In this document: positions 1-7,483 of the stretch, piece by piece
Position numbering within the stretch: position 1 is the stretch's first letter
Layout: each line of letters starts with the position of its first letter
NCBI GenBank assembly: GCA_019187105.1
Contig: JABAQM010000001.1
Coordinates: forward strand, 310,001 to 374,000
Origin: Fimbriimonadaceae bacterium
Lineage (GTDB): Bacteria; Armatimonadota; Fimbriimonadia; Fimbriimonadales; Fimbriimonadaceae
Length of the DNA: 64,000 nucleotides
Direction of reading: 5' to 3'
The notes under the pieces: model-generated
Seen by the model: only the letters and a program-made list of their open reading frames with translations
Database searches by the model: none
What the model was told of the DNA's origin: nothing
Translations under genes and position numbers: made by a program

Positions 1-258
1 CCGAACGGATTCGGAGGACCAGTTAAGCTGTGGAAAGCCGGCGGTGAATGGGAAGACGCCCCACTAGTTTCTGCGGACGTTTCAAACCTGCGCGGTCTTG
101 GATTGCGGGACTGGGCCATTAACGGCGTGCCAAGAGCGAGCGGCGAAATTGGATTGCACGTCCTCGAGACCATGGAAGCGATCCTGGAATCGGCCCAAGG
201 TGAGCGCTTTGTCGAGCTTGAGTCCCGACCGGCGCTGCCACCGATCAGGCTTGGCTGA
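1..258 (+). CDS. Gfo/Idh/MocA-family oxidoreductase, C-terminal end (partial)
   Basis: An open frame runs from the first base of the window to TGA at 256-258, giving the last 85 residues of a protein whose start lies outside. The segment GLRDWAINGVPRASGE followed by LHVLETMEAILESAQGE resembles the C-terminal tail of Gfo/Idh/MocA NAD(P)-dependent sugar or inositol dehydrogenases, where a helix ending 'LHVLExMEAIL' and a short 'VELxSRxxLP' strand close the substrate domain. The cofactor-binding Rossmann half is not visible, so substrate and activity cannot be given. The last 14 bases overlap the convergent abasic-site repair gene. The family call is from recognition of the tail only. Confidence 0.7.
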   Translation, partial: PNGFGGPVKLWKAGGEWEDAPLVSADVSNLRGLGLRDWAINGVPRASGEIGLHVLETMEAILESAQGERFVELESRPALPPIRLG

Positions 259-913
259 AAAGGTCGTCGACCCTCTGGATGCACTCGGGGATGTCGATTC
301 GGGGATTGCCGACGATTCGATTAACCGGATAGATCTCCATAAACTCGGCTGACGGAGTGAGAAAGGCCTGAAGCAGGTTAATGTCCTCGCATTTCGGGTC
401 GAGCCACGCCTCGAAATCCTCCTCGAGGAGAATCACCGGCATTCGATCGTGATACTCGGCGACCTGGGCATTCGGCTCGCTGGTGACCAGGGCGCATGTG
501 CGGCCGAATTCAGGATGGTCTTCGTAGATGCCGGCAAATGCAAAGGGCTCATCGTGGGGTCGATGAAAGAAGAATGGCTGCTTGTACTTGCCGCGGTTCT
601 GCCACTCGAAATAGCCATCGGCGGGCACCAAGCATCGACGGCGGCGAAACGCGTGCCGGAACATGGGTTTGACGGCGATTGTCTCCGCCCTGGCGTTGAC
701 AGGACGGCTCGTTTTCTTGAGGTCATTAACCCAGGTCGGAATCAAGCCCCAGGTAGCGGCGTCCCATTGTCGCTCGCCCTTTGGGGCGGTGACCATCGGC
801 ACGAACTGGGTCGGGGCGATGTTGTAGCGGGGTTCGAAGTTCGGCGCGCCTTCGAGCCCAAAAAGATGGGCCAGCCCAAAACTATCCGTTCGAAGCGTGA
901 ATCGGGCGCACAC
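245..913 (-). CDS. SOS response-associated peptidase family protein (HMCES/YedK-like abasic-site sensor)
   Basis: The 222-residue product starts MCARFTL, exposing Cys2 after Met removal, as in YedK/HMCES proteins, which crosslink through Cys2 to abasic sites in single-stranded DNA and shield them. Family landmarks are visible: RYNIAPTQ near residue 30, the NARAET segment, the acidic residue in DGYFEW, and the YHDRMPVIL histidine near residue 155. The length is typical of the family. The start codon is GTG (911-913). Only 29 bp separate it from the divergent start of the small membrane ORF at 943, so the two must share a very tight regulatory region. Its 3' end overlaps the upstream oxidoreductase tail by 14 bp. 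Cytoplasmic DNA-repair role is from family knowledge. Confidence 0.93.
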   Translation of the reverse strand: MCARFTLRTDSFGLAHLFGLEGAPNFEPRYNIAPTQFVPMVTAPKGERQWDAATWGLIPTWVNDLKKTSRPVNARAETIAVKPMFRHAFRRRRCLVPADGYFEWQNRGKYKQPFFFHRPHDEPFAFAGIYEDHPEFGRTCALVTSEPNAQVAEYHDRMPVILLEEDFEAWLDPKCEDINLLQAFLTPSAEFMEIYPVNRIVGNPRIDIPECIQRVDDLFSQA

Positions 914-942
914 GTCGAGTAGTTATGACGTAGGATGGTTCG

Positions 943-1116
943 GTGTTGCTCAAATCCGTCATCGCAGCGGGAATCGGAGCCCTCGTGGGCTTTGGATACC
1001 ACCTCTTGATGCGCTCGATTGGTTCCAGCTGAATCAACTGCCGTCAGCCGGCGGTGCCGGTGATCGCAGGAGCGTTGCTCGGTCTCTTTGCCCTTTGGTC
1101 GTCAAACCGCGACTAG
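943..1116 (+). CDS. Small two-helix membrane protein, candidate selenoprotein (in-frame TGA at codon 30)
   Basis: A frame runs from GTG 943 to TAG 1114-1116 with a single in-frame TGA at 1030-1032. Reading TGA as Sec gives 57 residues: a first hydrophobic helix (about 2-23) with a glycine-zipper pattern GIGALVGFGYHLLM, a short loop SIGSSUINC, and a second helix (about 38-52, VPVIAGALLGLFALW). The loop would contain a U-x-x-C redox motif (Sec30, Cys33). The helix/Cys-loop/helix layout resembles small DUF6132-type proteins, which have two Cys in that loop; the match is by eye. An AGGA sits 7 nt before the GTG. A hairpin with a GGU loop follows the TGA at the distance of a bacterial SECIS. The alternatives are a nonsense mutation or a sequencing error. 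The selA/B/C/D genes are not in this window. Confidence 0.55.
1043..1064 (+). promoter_or_regulatory. SECIS-like stem-loop downstream of the in-frame TGA
   Basis: Positions 1048-1051 (CCGG) pair with 1057-1060 (CCGG) around a five-base loop CGGTG. Beyond a bulged G at 1047, 1044-1046 (TCA) pair with 1061-1063 (TGA), and 1043/1064 form a G-T pair. The loop's first G (1053) lies 20 nt past the TGA, close to the spacing in the E. coli fdhF SECIS, and a G early in the apical loop is the hallmark of bacterial SECIS elements. The helix is short and G+C-rich sequence forms such hairpins by chance, so it is only supportive of the recoding call. Confidence 0.45.
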
Positions 1117-1142
1117 GGCGCCCTTATCAGGTTAGATATCCC

Positions 1143-2303
1143 ATGATGCTTTCTCTCGTAGCTGCAGCAGTGTTGCAAACGGGTCCTGTCGAAGTCCCGT
1201 TTCGGATCGGCGACGATGCGATTATCGTCGACGTGAAAGTGAACGGCCGCAAGGCGTCCCTGATGTTCGACACTGGGTTCTCGGGATCGGTCGTGCTGGA
1301 TGACTCGATCAACATCGGCAAGCCGACCGGGACGATGCGGCTTCGCGACTTTGTTGGCGAGTTCACGGCCCAAACGGTGAAGATCAAGTCCCTCATGCTT
1401 GGCTCCGTCGACGTGCATTCTGAAGATATGGAAGCCGTCCAGCAGCCGATGGCGAACATGTCGCAGAGCTATAACACCCACACCGATGGCATCCTCGGCT
1501 TCGAGGCCGTTCGCAACCACGTCATCGAGATCAACTTCGAAAACAAGAAGTTCATCCTGCACCCGCGTTCGGTAGACATCAGCCAGCGCAAGCCGGATAA
1601 CCAGAGGACCTTTCTAACCAAGCTCTTGCCGATCGGCCACAACTCCATGGAAATGGAGGTCGTCGCCTCGAATGGGAAGAAAATGGTGCTGGCTCTCGAT
1701 ACCGGAAACAGCTTCTATGCGACGACGCATAAGGACGTCCTTGAGCGGATCGGCCTCTGGAGCACTGGCAAGAAGCCGGATTACATGCGGCAGGCTTGGG
1801 TGGCGTCGGGCCCCGTAGACAGCTGGTACGCGCTTATGAATGACGTGACGATCTTCGGTGTGCCGGTCAAATCGAGCACGTGGTCCATCATCGACTTACC
1901 TAGCAGTTCGGCCGAAGGTGATGGGACGGTCGGATTCGGTTTTCTCAAGAACTTCAATATCACGATCGATATCGAGCGAAGACGAGTCTGGCTGCAGAAC
2001 TTCACGGGCAAAGTGTCCGATGACGCGACAGCCGATATCGGCGTGTCCGCGTTTTACGATGGTCGAACCAAGCGGTTTCGCATATTCAGAATCACCCCGG
2101 GAAGCCCGGCTGATAAGGCCGGAGTCAAGATGGGAGACGACATCCTCGCCGTCGATGGGACCGAAGTGCTGGGCATGGGTAACCGGGAGTTCGATCGAAG
2201 GCTCAAAGGCTTGCCAGGGTCGAAGGTTTCACTGGCGCTCTCACGACAAGGGAATCTGATCCGGATGGAGCTTGAACGAGCCGCTCTCGTCAATCCGCTG
2301 TAG
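1143..2303 (+). CDS. Secreted retropepsin-like aspartyl protease with C-terminal PDZ domain
   Basis: The 386-residue product begins [12 protein letters not shown], a short export signal. It has two pepsin-like half-sites: FDTGFSG with Asp43 and LDTGNSF with Asp186, so both catalytic Asp-Thr-Gly motifs lie in one chain. A PDZ domain fills about residues 300-380 ([20 protein letters not shown]). Proteins of this build are exported proteases of bacteroidete- and planctomycete-like bacteria; substrates are generally unknown. The open frame extends upstream to 897, but that part is out-of-frame overlap with the small membrane ORF and has no signal sequence, so ATG 1143 is chosen; the ribosome site before it is weak. 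It lies 26 bp after the small ORF and could be co-transcribed with it. Its end overlaps udgB by 14 bp. Confidence 0.88.
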   Translation: MMLSLVAAAVLQTGPVEVPFRIGDDAIIVDVKVNGRKASLMFDTGFSGSVVLDDSINIGKPTGTMRLRDFVGEFTAQTVKIKSLMLGSVDVHSEDMEAVQQPMANMSQSYNTHTDGILGFEAVRNHVIEINFENKKFILHPRSVDISQRKPDNQRTFLTKLLPIGHNSMEMEVVASNGKKMVLALDTGNSFYATTHKDVLERIGLWSTGKKPDYMRQAWVASGPVDSWYALMNDVTIFGVPVKSSTWSIIDLPSSSAEGDGTVGFGFLKNFNITIDIERRRVWLQNFTGKVSDDATADIGVSAFYDGRTKRFRIFRITPGSPADKAGVKMGDDILAVDGTEVLGMGNREFDRRLKGLPGSKVSLALSRQGNLIRMELERAALVNPL

Positions 2304-2934
2304 CCCAAAATCGAGCCACAACAGCGTCGAGCATTCCTTCGGTGAGGCGTCCGGTAAAAGTGTTCTGCTGGCTAGGGTGATAACTGGCAAGGAGCCTTGT
2401 TCTGCCGACCGTAACCTCCGCACCGTGGCCGAAGGCGGCTGGAGGGGCTACGCCGAGACGCTTCTGTACCTGTTGCCAGGCCAGCGAACCCAGGCATAGT
2501 ATTGCTTTCCATTCACGATCAGCCAGGGTTTCAAGAAAATAATCCGAGCAATTGGCGATCTCTTCGGTCGCCGGTTTGTTATCCGGCGGCGCACAGTGGA
2601 TCACGGCGGTGATGAGGACACCGGTTAGCGACAGGCCGTCGTCCACAGATGTCGAGGTCGGCTGGTTGGCCGCTCCAACTTTGTGGAGAGCGCGAAAGAG
2701 CCAGTCGCCGCTGCGGTCCCCAGTAAAGATTCGTCCCGTGCGATTGCCGCCGTGCGCAGCCGGCGCAAGGCCGACGATGAGGCGTGTAGCTTCAGGATCG
2801 CCGAAGTTTGGCACGGGCCGACCCCAATACCGTTCGCCTTTGAATTGCGCTCGCTTTTCTGTCGCGACTTTTTCACGCCAGGCGACCAAGCGCGGGCACC
2901 GCCGACAATTGGGAACTCGGGGGTCGAATATCAA
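2290..2934 (-). CDS. udgB: Uracil-DNA glycosylase, family 5 (UdgB-like)
   Basis: The 214-residue protein shows the thermostable family-5 uracil-DNA glycosylase signature: the CxxC at residues 10-13 that helps hold a 4Fe-4S cluster, [28 protein letters not shown], and the C-terminal [16 protein letters not shown] motif containing the conserved histidine. Such enzymes remove uracil, hypoxanthine and related damaged bases from DNA. The start is TTG at 2932-2934, overlapping the stop of the PfkB kinase (TTGA), so the two are translationally coupled. Together with the HMCES gene nearby this puts two base-damage repair functions within 3 kb. The 3' end overlaps the convergent aspartyl protease by 14 bp. 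Confidence 0.95.
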   Translation of the reverse strand: MIFDPRVPNCRRCPRLVAWREKVATEKRAQFKGERYWGRPVPNFGDPEATRLIVGLAPAAHGGNRTGRIFTGDRSGDWLFRALHKVGAANQPTSTSVDDGLSLTGVLITAVIHCAPPDNKPATEEIANCSDYFLETLADREWKAILCLGSLAWQQVQKRLGVAPPAAFGHGAEVTVGRTRLLASYHPSQQNTFTGRLTEGMLDAVVARFWATAD

Positions 2935-3920
2935 AGCTTGCCGGCTTCGATTTGCGCCATTGCCTCGTCGTCGACGCTTTCGAGTCTTGGGCCCAACTTG
3001 GCGACCACTTGGGCGGCGTTATACGCTCCGATCCGTCCGGTAACCGGCAAGGGTAGGTCATGGGTGAGTCCGTAGAGCAGGCCCGCGGCATACATGTCGC
3101 CCGCACCGGTCGTATCCACAGGCTCAACTCGGTAGACGGGAATCTCATGAACCTCACTGCCCTGCTGAACAATGGAGCCTTTGTCATCCATCGTCACAAC
3201 GGCGACCCGGCACCATTCTGCGAGCGCAGCGGCGGCATCCTGGGGCGACGACGTGCCTGTCATGCCTTGGGCTTCCACGAAGTTGCCGAAGATCACATCG
3301 ACGTGGTTTTTCAAGAGCTCGGTCAACTCGGGCCGATGCCGATCGACACAGAAAGGATCGCTGAGGCTCAAGGCAACGCTGACCCCCGCTTGATTTGCGG
3401 CCTTCATTGCCCGGAGCACCGCCTCCTTCTGGTTCGGGGTGTCCCAAAGGTAAGCCGTCACGTAGAGATACCGGCTCTTGGCAATGGCATCCGTATCGAC
3501 GTCGTCGGGCCGCAGCTCGCGAGCCTGGCCGAGAAAGGTGAGCATGGTTCGTTGAGCATCCGGCGTGATCAGGATCAGCGAGATTCCGGTGTCGCCTTCT
3601 CCCTTGCCCAAACTGGCGAAAACCCCGTTTGAGATGAGGCTGTCGGCATACAAACGGCCGTGCTCGTCGTTGCCGACGCGGCTCGTGTACGCGGCCTTGC
3701 CACCCAACAGGGACAGGCCCAACATCGTGTTGGCTCCAGACCCTCCGGCTTCGGAATGAACAATGTGGTTGTAGACCTTTGCAACGACTTCGCGCTGCTG
3801 TGCTTCCTCGATGAGGAACATGCCTCCCTTGGCGTATCCAACTTCCTCAAGCATTGAATCCGGCACTTCTGCCTGAAGGTCATACAGCGCATTGCACATG
3901 CCAAACACGTCAAAGTTCAT
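2931..3920 (-). CDS. PfkB-family carbohydrate/nucleoside kinase (adenosine kinase-like)
   Basis: The 329-residue protein has the PfkB fold: N-terminal [16 protein letters not shown], the first family signature around [20 protein letters not shown] with a GN(D)E segment, and the second signature [17 protein letters not shown] whose Asp is the catalytic base. Bacterial relatives with this N-terminus are usually annotated adenosine kinase or sugar kinase; the sequence alone does not fix the substrate. An ATG at 3920 is preferred to the upstream one at 3950 because homologous kinases begin at this strand; neither has a good Shine-Dalgarno. It overlaps udgB by 4 bp and is divergent from the carboxypeptidase gene. 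Confidence 0.88.
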   Translation of the reverse strand: MNFDVFGMCNALYDLQAEVPDSMLEEVGYAKGGMFLIEEAQQREVVAKVYNHIVHSEAGGSGANTMLGLSLLGGKAAYTSRVGNDEHGRLYADSLISNGVFASLGKGEGDTGISLILITPDAQRTMLTFLGQARELRPDDVDTDAIAKSRYLYVTAYLWDTPNQKEAVLRAMKAANQAGVSVALSLSDPFCVDRHRPELTELLKNHVDVIFGNFVEAQGMTGTSSPQDAAAALAEWCRVAVVTMDDKGSIVQQGSEVHEIPVYRVEPVDTTGAGDMYAAGLLYGLTHDLPLPVTGRIGAYNAAQVVAKLGPRLESVDDEAMAQIEAGKL

Positions 3921-3989
3921 GGGACGGCTAAGAGTATGCTCGAACAACATGGCAATTGGCCGCGTCCTTGCCTAAGAGGAGTTGATAGG

Positions 3990-5216
3990 ATGAAGTGTCG
4001 CTTTTTGTCGGTTCTGGCCGGCATAACGTTGTTCGTGAGTGCCCATGCCCAAACGGGGTGGGCGCGCTACCGTATTCTCGTGCCTTCCGCCGACGCGGCT
4101 CAGAGGGTCGCCGACTGTCGGCTAAAGCTGTTCTCTGAAAATGTTCAGATTCCCTACACTGACGTTATCGTTGGCCCGGGGGAACTCGAAGAGTTGAGGG
4201 GGCTGGGGATGGCGTTCTGGTTCATCCGCGAGCTGCCCGATGCCGACCGCCCCTATGAAGTCGTTCCCCAGGCTGACTTTCGCTATAACTACCTGCCTTA
4301 CAGCGATTTGTTGGCGCAGTACGAGGCTTGGCGGGCGGAAAACCCGAAGCTAATCAAGCGAACCAAGATTGGCACCACGTGGAACAACCGGGATATTTGG
4401 GCGTACACGCTATGGAATCCCGTGATTACGGCCCCAGTGGGTGGCGAGAAATCGGCAAGCAAAGCCAAGCGAACGTTCCTGCTTTTTGGCACCATTCACG
4501 CCCGTGAATGGGTGGCAGGCTCAGTACCGATGTACATCATGTACGAATACTTGAACCGAATCAAGACGCAGCCTGCGTACAAGAAGCTGCTCAATGAGGT
4601 TCAACTCGTGATCATTCCGGTCGTGAATCCGGACGGATACGTTTATTCATGGACCAACGACCGCTATTGGCGGAAGAATCGCCGCAACAACAGTGGCGGC
4701 AGCTACGGCGTCGATCTCAACCGAAACTTCTCCAAAGGTTGGGGCCAAAACGGAGGCAGCAGCAGCGACAAATGGTCGGATGTCTATCGGGGACCGAGTG
4801 CGTTCAGCGAACCCGAAACGGCCGCGATTCGAGACTATAGCGAGACCTTGCCGAAGATCGTCGGTATGATCGACGCCCACAGCTACGGGGAATACATCCT
4901 TTATTCTTGGGGCTACACCACGCAGGCTCCGCCAGACAAAACGTTGCTTCACAATACGGGTACGGCCATGCGCAACGCGATGGTCGCGTCTGGCGGCCAC
5001 GCCTACGATGTCGGTCAGGCCAGCCTCCTTCTGTATATCGCCAGTGGTGTCACGGTCGACTACTACTACGACAAGTGGAAGACGCTGGCATACACTATCG
5101 AACATCGCGACACGGGATGGTACGGATTCGAGCTGCCCGAGAATCAGATTTATCCGACCCAGCAAGAGTCCTTCGCGGCCATCGATAATCTAATGAACGC
5201 AGTCCGCAACCGCTAA
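3990..5216 (+). CDS. Secreted zinc carboxypeptidase, M14 family
   Basis: The 408-residue product begins with a classical signal peptide (MKCRFLSVLAGITLFVSAHA) and continues with a propeptide-like region (about 20-110). The M14 catalytic domain follows: GTIHAREWVAG supplies the zinc-binding His and Glu, NPDGYVYSW and YWRKNRR follow, then GVDLNRNFSKGWG (the substrate-binding Asn-Arg), DAHSYGEYILYSWGY with the third zinc His, and EHRDTGWYGF with the catalytic Glu region. Exported carboxypeptidases of this type trim C-terminal residues from peptides. ATG 3990 is preferred over the upstream ATG at 3936 because it gives the signal peptide and follows AAGAGGAG. Its stop is 2 bp from the end of the convergent murG. 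Confidence 0.93.
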   Translation: MKCRFLSVLAGITLFVSAHAQTGWARYRILVPSADAAQRVADCRLKLFSENVQIPYTDVIVGPGELEELRGLGMAFWFIRELPDADRPYEVVPQADFRYNYLPYSDLLAQYEAWRAENPKLIKRTKIGTTWNNRDIWAYTLWNPVITAPVGGEKSASKAKRTFLLFGTIHAREWVAGSVPMYIMYEYLNRIKTQPAYKKLLNEVQLVIIPVVNPDGYVYSWTNDRYWRKNRRNNSGGSYGVDLNRNFSKGWGQNGGSSSDKWSDVYRGPSAFSEPETAAIRDYSETLPKIVGMIDAHSYGEYILYSWGYTTQAPPDKTLLHNTGTAMRNAMVASGGHAYDVGQASLLLYIASGVTVDYYYDKWKTLAYTIEHRDTGWYGFELPENQIYPTQQESFAAIDNLMNAVRNR

Positions 5217-5217
5217 G

Positions 5218-6306
5218 CTACCGAACTTCTGTTAGCCAATCAACTAGATCGGCCCCCGCTTGGGGCCGATCCCATTTTGCCAAAGCATCCTGGGCAGAAG
5301 CGTACTGGTCGGGGTCGTTCACCCACAGAAGGATTCGGGACTCCAAGGTGCCCGGATCGAGGTTTTCTTGGTCGACAACGAGCGCGCCGCCAAGATCGGC
5401 GATTTCCCTTGCATTTGCCGTCTGGTGCTGACCGAAGGAATGCGGGAACGGGACCAGAATCGAAGGTCGGCGGAAGGCGGCGAGTTCCGCTATTGTGCCT
5501 GCCCCACTGCGGCAAACCGCGAGTTTGCAGCCGAAGTAGGCAGAAGCCATTTCGTCTGCCTCCAGATAGCTGCGCATTTCATATTTGGACGCGATCCCCA
5601 TGCTCCTGAGGCTTTTCATTGTCGATTCGTAGTGGCTCACACCGGTTAGGTGAAGCCATTGGACAGGGTGTCGAACCATTCGCAGGGCGGTCGCCAAGGC
5701 GACGTCGTTAAGGGCCGCTGCGCCCTGAGAGCCGCCCATGACAAGGACGATCGGGTCCGATGCTGTGAACGTGGACACGATACCGAACCTTCCCTGCTCG
5801 CTGTCTCGGAGCTCGCGACGGATCGGCATTCCGGTCCTCCGAACGACATTTTGAGGGAACGATGCGCGGGTGGATTCGAAGACGGTTGCGACCCCCTCGG
5901 CCCGCCGAGCAAGCATAAGGTTGGTTCGGCCGGGAATTGAATTTTGCTCGTGGAGAATGTACGGTATCCGCAATCGTCCGGCCGCATGCACGACGGGTGC
6001 AGATGCGTAGCCACCCGTACTAAAGATCGCATCGGGGGCGAGGGACTTGAGCTTTGCCGTCGCCAATCTTGACGCGCGCAGGAGCTGCGAGAGGCTCTTC
6101 CACCCTCGTAGCGACCGCAGACTATGGAGCGGAGCGCTTGGAAAGCCTTGAAATGGAATCCTGGCCTTGTCGCAAGCTGACGCTTCCTGGCCCCGGAGGG
6201 ATCCAAGATAGGTGACATCCCAGCCTTCATCCCTTCCGAGGCGGGCGACCTCAAGCGCGGGAAAAACGTGTCCGCCCGTGCCCCCGCCGGTCACGACTAG
6301 CTTCAT
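5218..6306 (-). CDS. murG: UDP-N-acetylglucosamine--MurNAc-pentapeptide transferase MurG
   Basis: The 362-residue protein transfers GlcNAc to lipid I to make lipid II at the inner face of the cytoplasmic membrane. The N-terminal loop VTGGGTGGHVFPALEVA and the UDP-GlcNAc-binding segment SGAGTIAELAAFRRPSILVP (second Rossmann domain) are intact, and GGSQGA and HEQNSIPGRTN are present. The ATG at 6306 follows GGAGGGAG and gives a normal family N-terminus; the frame stays open further upstream without homology. The gene starts inside the last 56 bases of ftsW. It is the last gene of this dcw operon: the murC, murB, ddl and ftsQAZ genes that often follow are absent here. Confidence 0.96.
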   Translation of the reverse strand: MKLVVTGGGTGGHVFPALEVARLGRDEGWDVTYLGSLRGQEASACDKARIPFQGFPSAPLHSLRSLRGWKSLSQLLRASRLATAKLKSLAPDAIFSTGGYASAPVVHAAGRLRIPYILHEQNSIPGRTNLMLARRAEGVATVFESTRASFPQNVVRRTGMPIRRELRDSEQGRFGIVSTFTASDPIVLVMGGSQGAAALNDVALATALRMVRHPVQWLHLTGVSHYESTMKSLRSMGIASKYEMRSYLEADEMASAYFGCKLAVCRSGAGTIAELAAFRRPSILVPFPHSFGQHQTANAREIADLGGALVVDQENLDPGTLESRILLWVNDPDQYASAQDALAKWDRPQAGADLVDWLTEVR

Positions 6307-7483
6307 GGACTCCCTCCTCAACGACCGCGCGATCGATCGCGGGCTGCATGGCCATGCTTTGGGCGACACCCATAGCCAGCATGAGAGCGAGCAAGCTGCT
6401 CCCGCCCGAACTGATGAACGGCAACGGGATGCCGATTGCCGGCAGCGTTCCATTCGCCATCAGGATGTTGATCGCCGACTGGATCCCGATCCACATCGAG
6501 ATTCCGGTCAAGACCAGGCGACCAAAGGGGGTGACTGCGGTTTCAGCAAGCTGCAGCAGCCTCCAGGCGATCGCCGCCAACAGACCAAACACGGCCAGGC
6601 TCCCGATCAGGCCGATTTCCTCGGCGACCGTCGCCATTACAAAATCGGTTGTTGCCGCCGGAAGCATGTGCTTCGCCCGGCCCGAACCCACCCCGACCCC
6701 GAGAGCACCGGCGTTGGCCATTGCCGTCTCCGATTGAACGGTTTGGTAGCCGATGTCATCACGATGCTCATCATCCCAACGGGCGCCGTGGTGGATGATT
6801 CGCTCCAGGCGATAAGGCTGCTGAAGGGTCAGGACCCCCACGCCGACCACACCCAGCACCACGCAGGCAACCAAAGAGCGCCGACTCACCCCAGCGAAGA
6901 TGAAGAGGCAAAAGCCGGTAACGAGGACGATGAAGGCCGTCCCGAGGTCCGGCTCCTTTTCGATGAGAAAGACCACGAGCAGGAGGAAGATCGCCGGCCA
7001 TGCCCGTTTGAGCTTCGCTATGGCGATGCGATCCATCCAGTGCCCCCAATGCTGGATGCCCTTCAGGTTCGGCTTCCACGGTTTGCGACCGGCAAACCAT
7101 GCGGCGAGGGCGAGAATGACCCCGAGCTTGGCGAATTCGGCAGGTTGAAGCATCAGGAACTTGAGATCGATCCAGCGTCGCGCCCCGTTCATTTCGGTTC
7201 CGAGTGGCGTTTCCACCAACACCAGTCCGATCACCGTCAGGACGGCGATGCCGGTCGCCCATCTACGCAGGCGCTCCGCGGGAATGCGGCTCGCAACAAG
7301 CATGGCCATGAGGCCGATGCCAGCCAACATGATCTGGGTGATGAACTCGCGAGGGACGATGCCTCGATCCGCCTTGATCGATCGCGCATATCCTGCATCG
7401 AAGATTGCCAGTGCCCCGACGGCCGTCGCGATGACCGTGAGCCAAAAGAGCCAGGGATCCAGTCTGTACGTTCTCTTCTTCAT
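6251..7483 (-). CDS. ftsW: Peptidoglycan polymerase FtsW (SEDS family)
   Basis: About ten hydrophobic segments across 410 residues and the SEDS signatures identify FtsW/RodA/SpoVE: KLGVILALAAWF, EKEPDLGTAFIVLVTGF, the loop with QSETAMANAGALGVGVGSG, AEEIGLIGSLAVFGLLA, and ISSGGSSLLALMLAMG near the C terminus. The position between murD and murG in a division/cell-wall operon, together with an FtsI-type penicillin-binding protein, argues for the septal FtsW role. The ATG at 7483 overlaps the murD stop as ATGA; a GTG at 7495 is an alternative. The 3' end runs 56 bp into murG. Confidence 0.95.
   Translation of the reverse strand: MKKRTYRLDPWLFWLTVIATAVGALAIFDAGYARSIKADRGIVPREFITQIMLAGIGLMAMLVASRIPAERLRRWATGIAVLTVIGLVLVETPLGTEMNGARRWIDLKFLMLQPAEFAKLGVILALAAWFAGRKPWKPNLKGIQHWGHWMDRIAIAKLKRAWPAIFLLLVVFLIEKEPDLGTAFIVLVTGFCLFIFAGVSRRSLVACVVLGVVGVGVLTLQQPYRLERIIHHGARWDDEHRDDIGYQTVQSETAMANAGALGVGVGSGRAKHMLPAATTDFVMATVAEEIGLIGSLAVFGLLAAIAWRLLQLAETAVTPFGRLVLTGISMWIGIQSAINILMANGTLPAIGIPLPFISSGGSSLLALMLAMGVAQSMAMQPAIDRAVVEEGVHEASRDRRGHGRTRFSRA

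Noticed and set aside
1030-1032. TGA read as tryptophan (alternative genetic code)
   Set aside because: Many well-supported genes in the window end in TGA in 4-bp overlaps, so TGA is a normal stop here; only context-dependent recoding is possible.
897-1142. N-terminal extension of the aspartyl protease
   Set aside because: The added residues are Arg/Ser-rich with no homology or signal, whereas ATG 1143 gives an export signal; the same bases encode the small membrane ORF in another frame.
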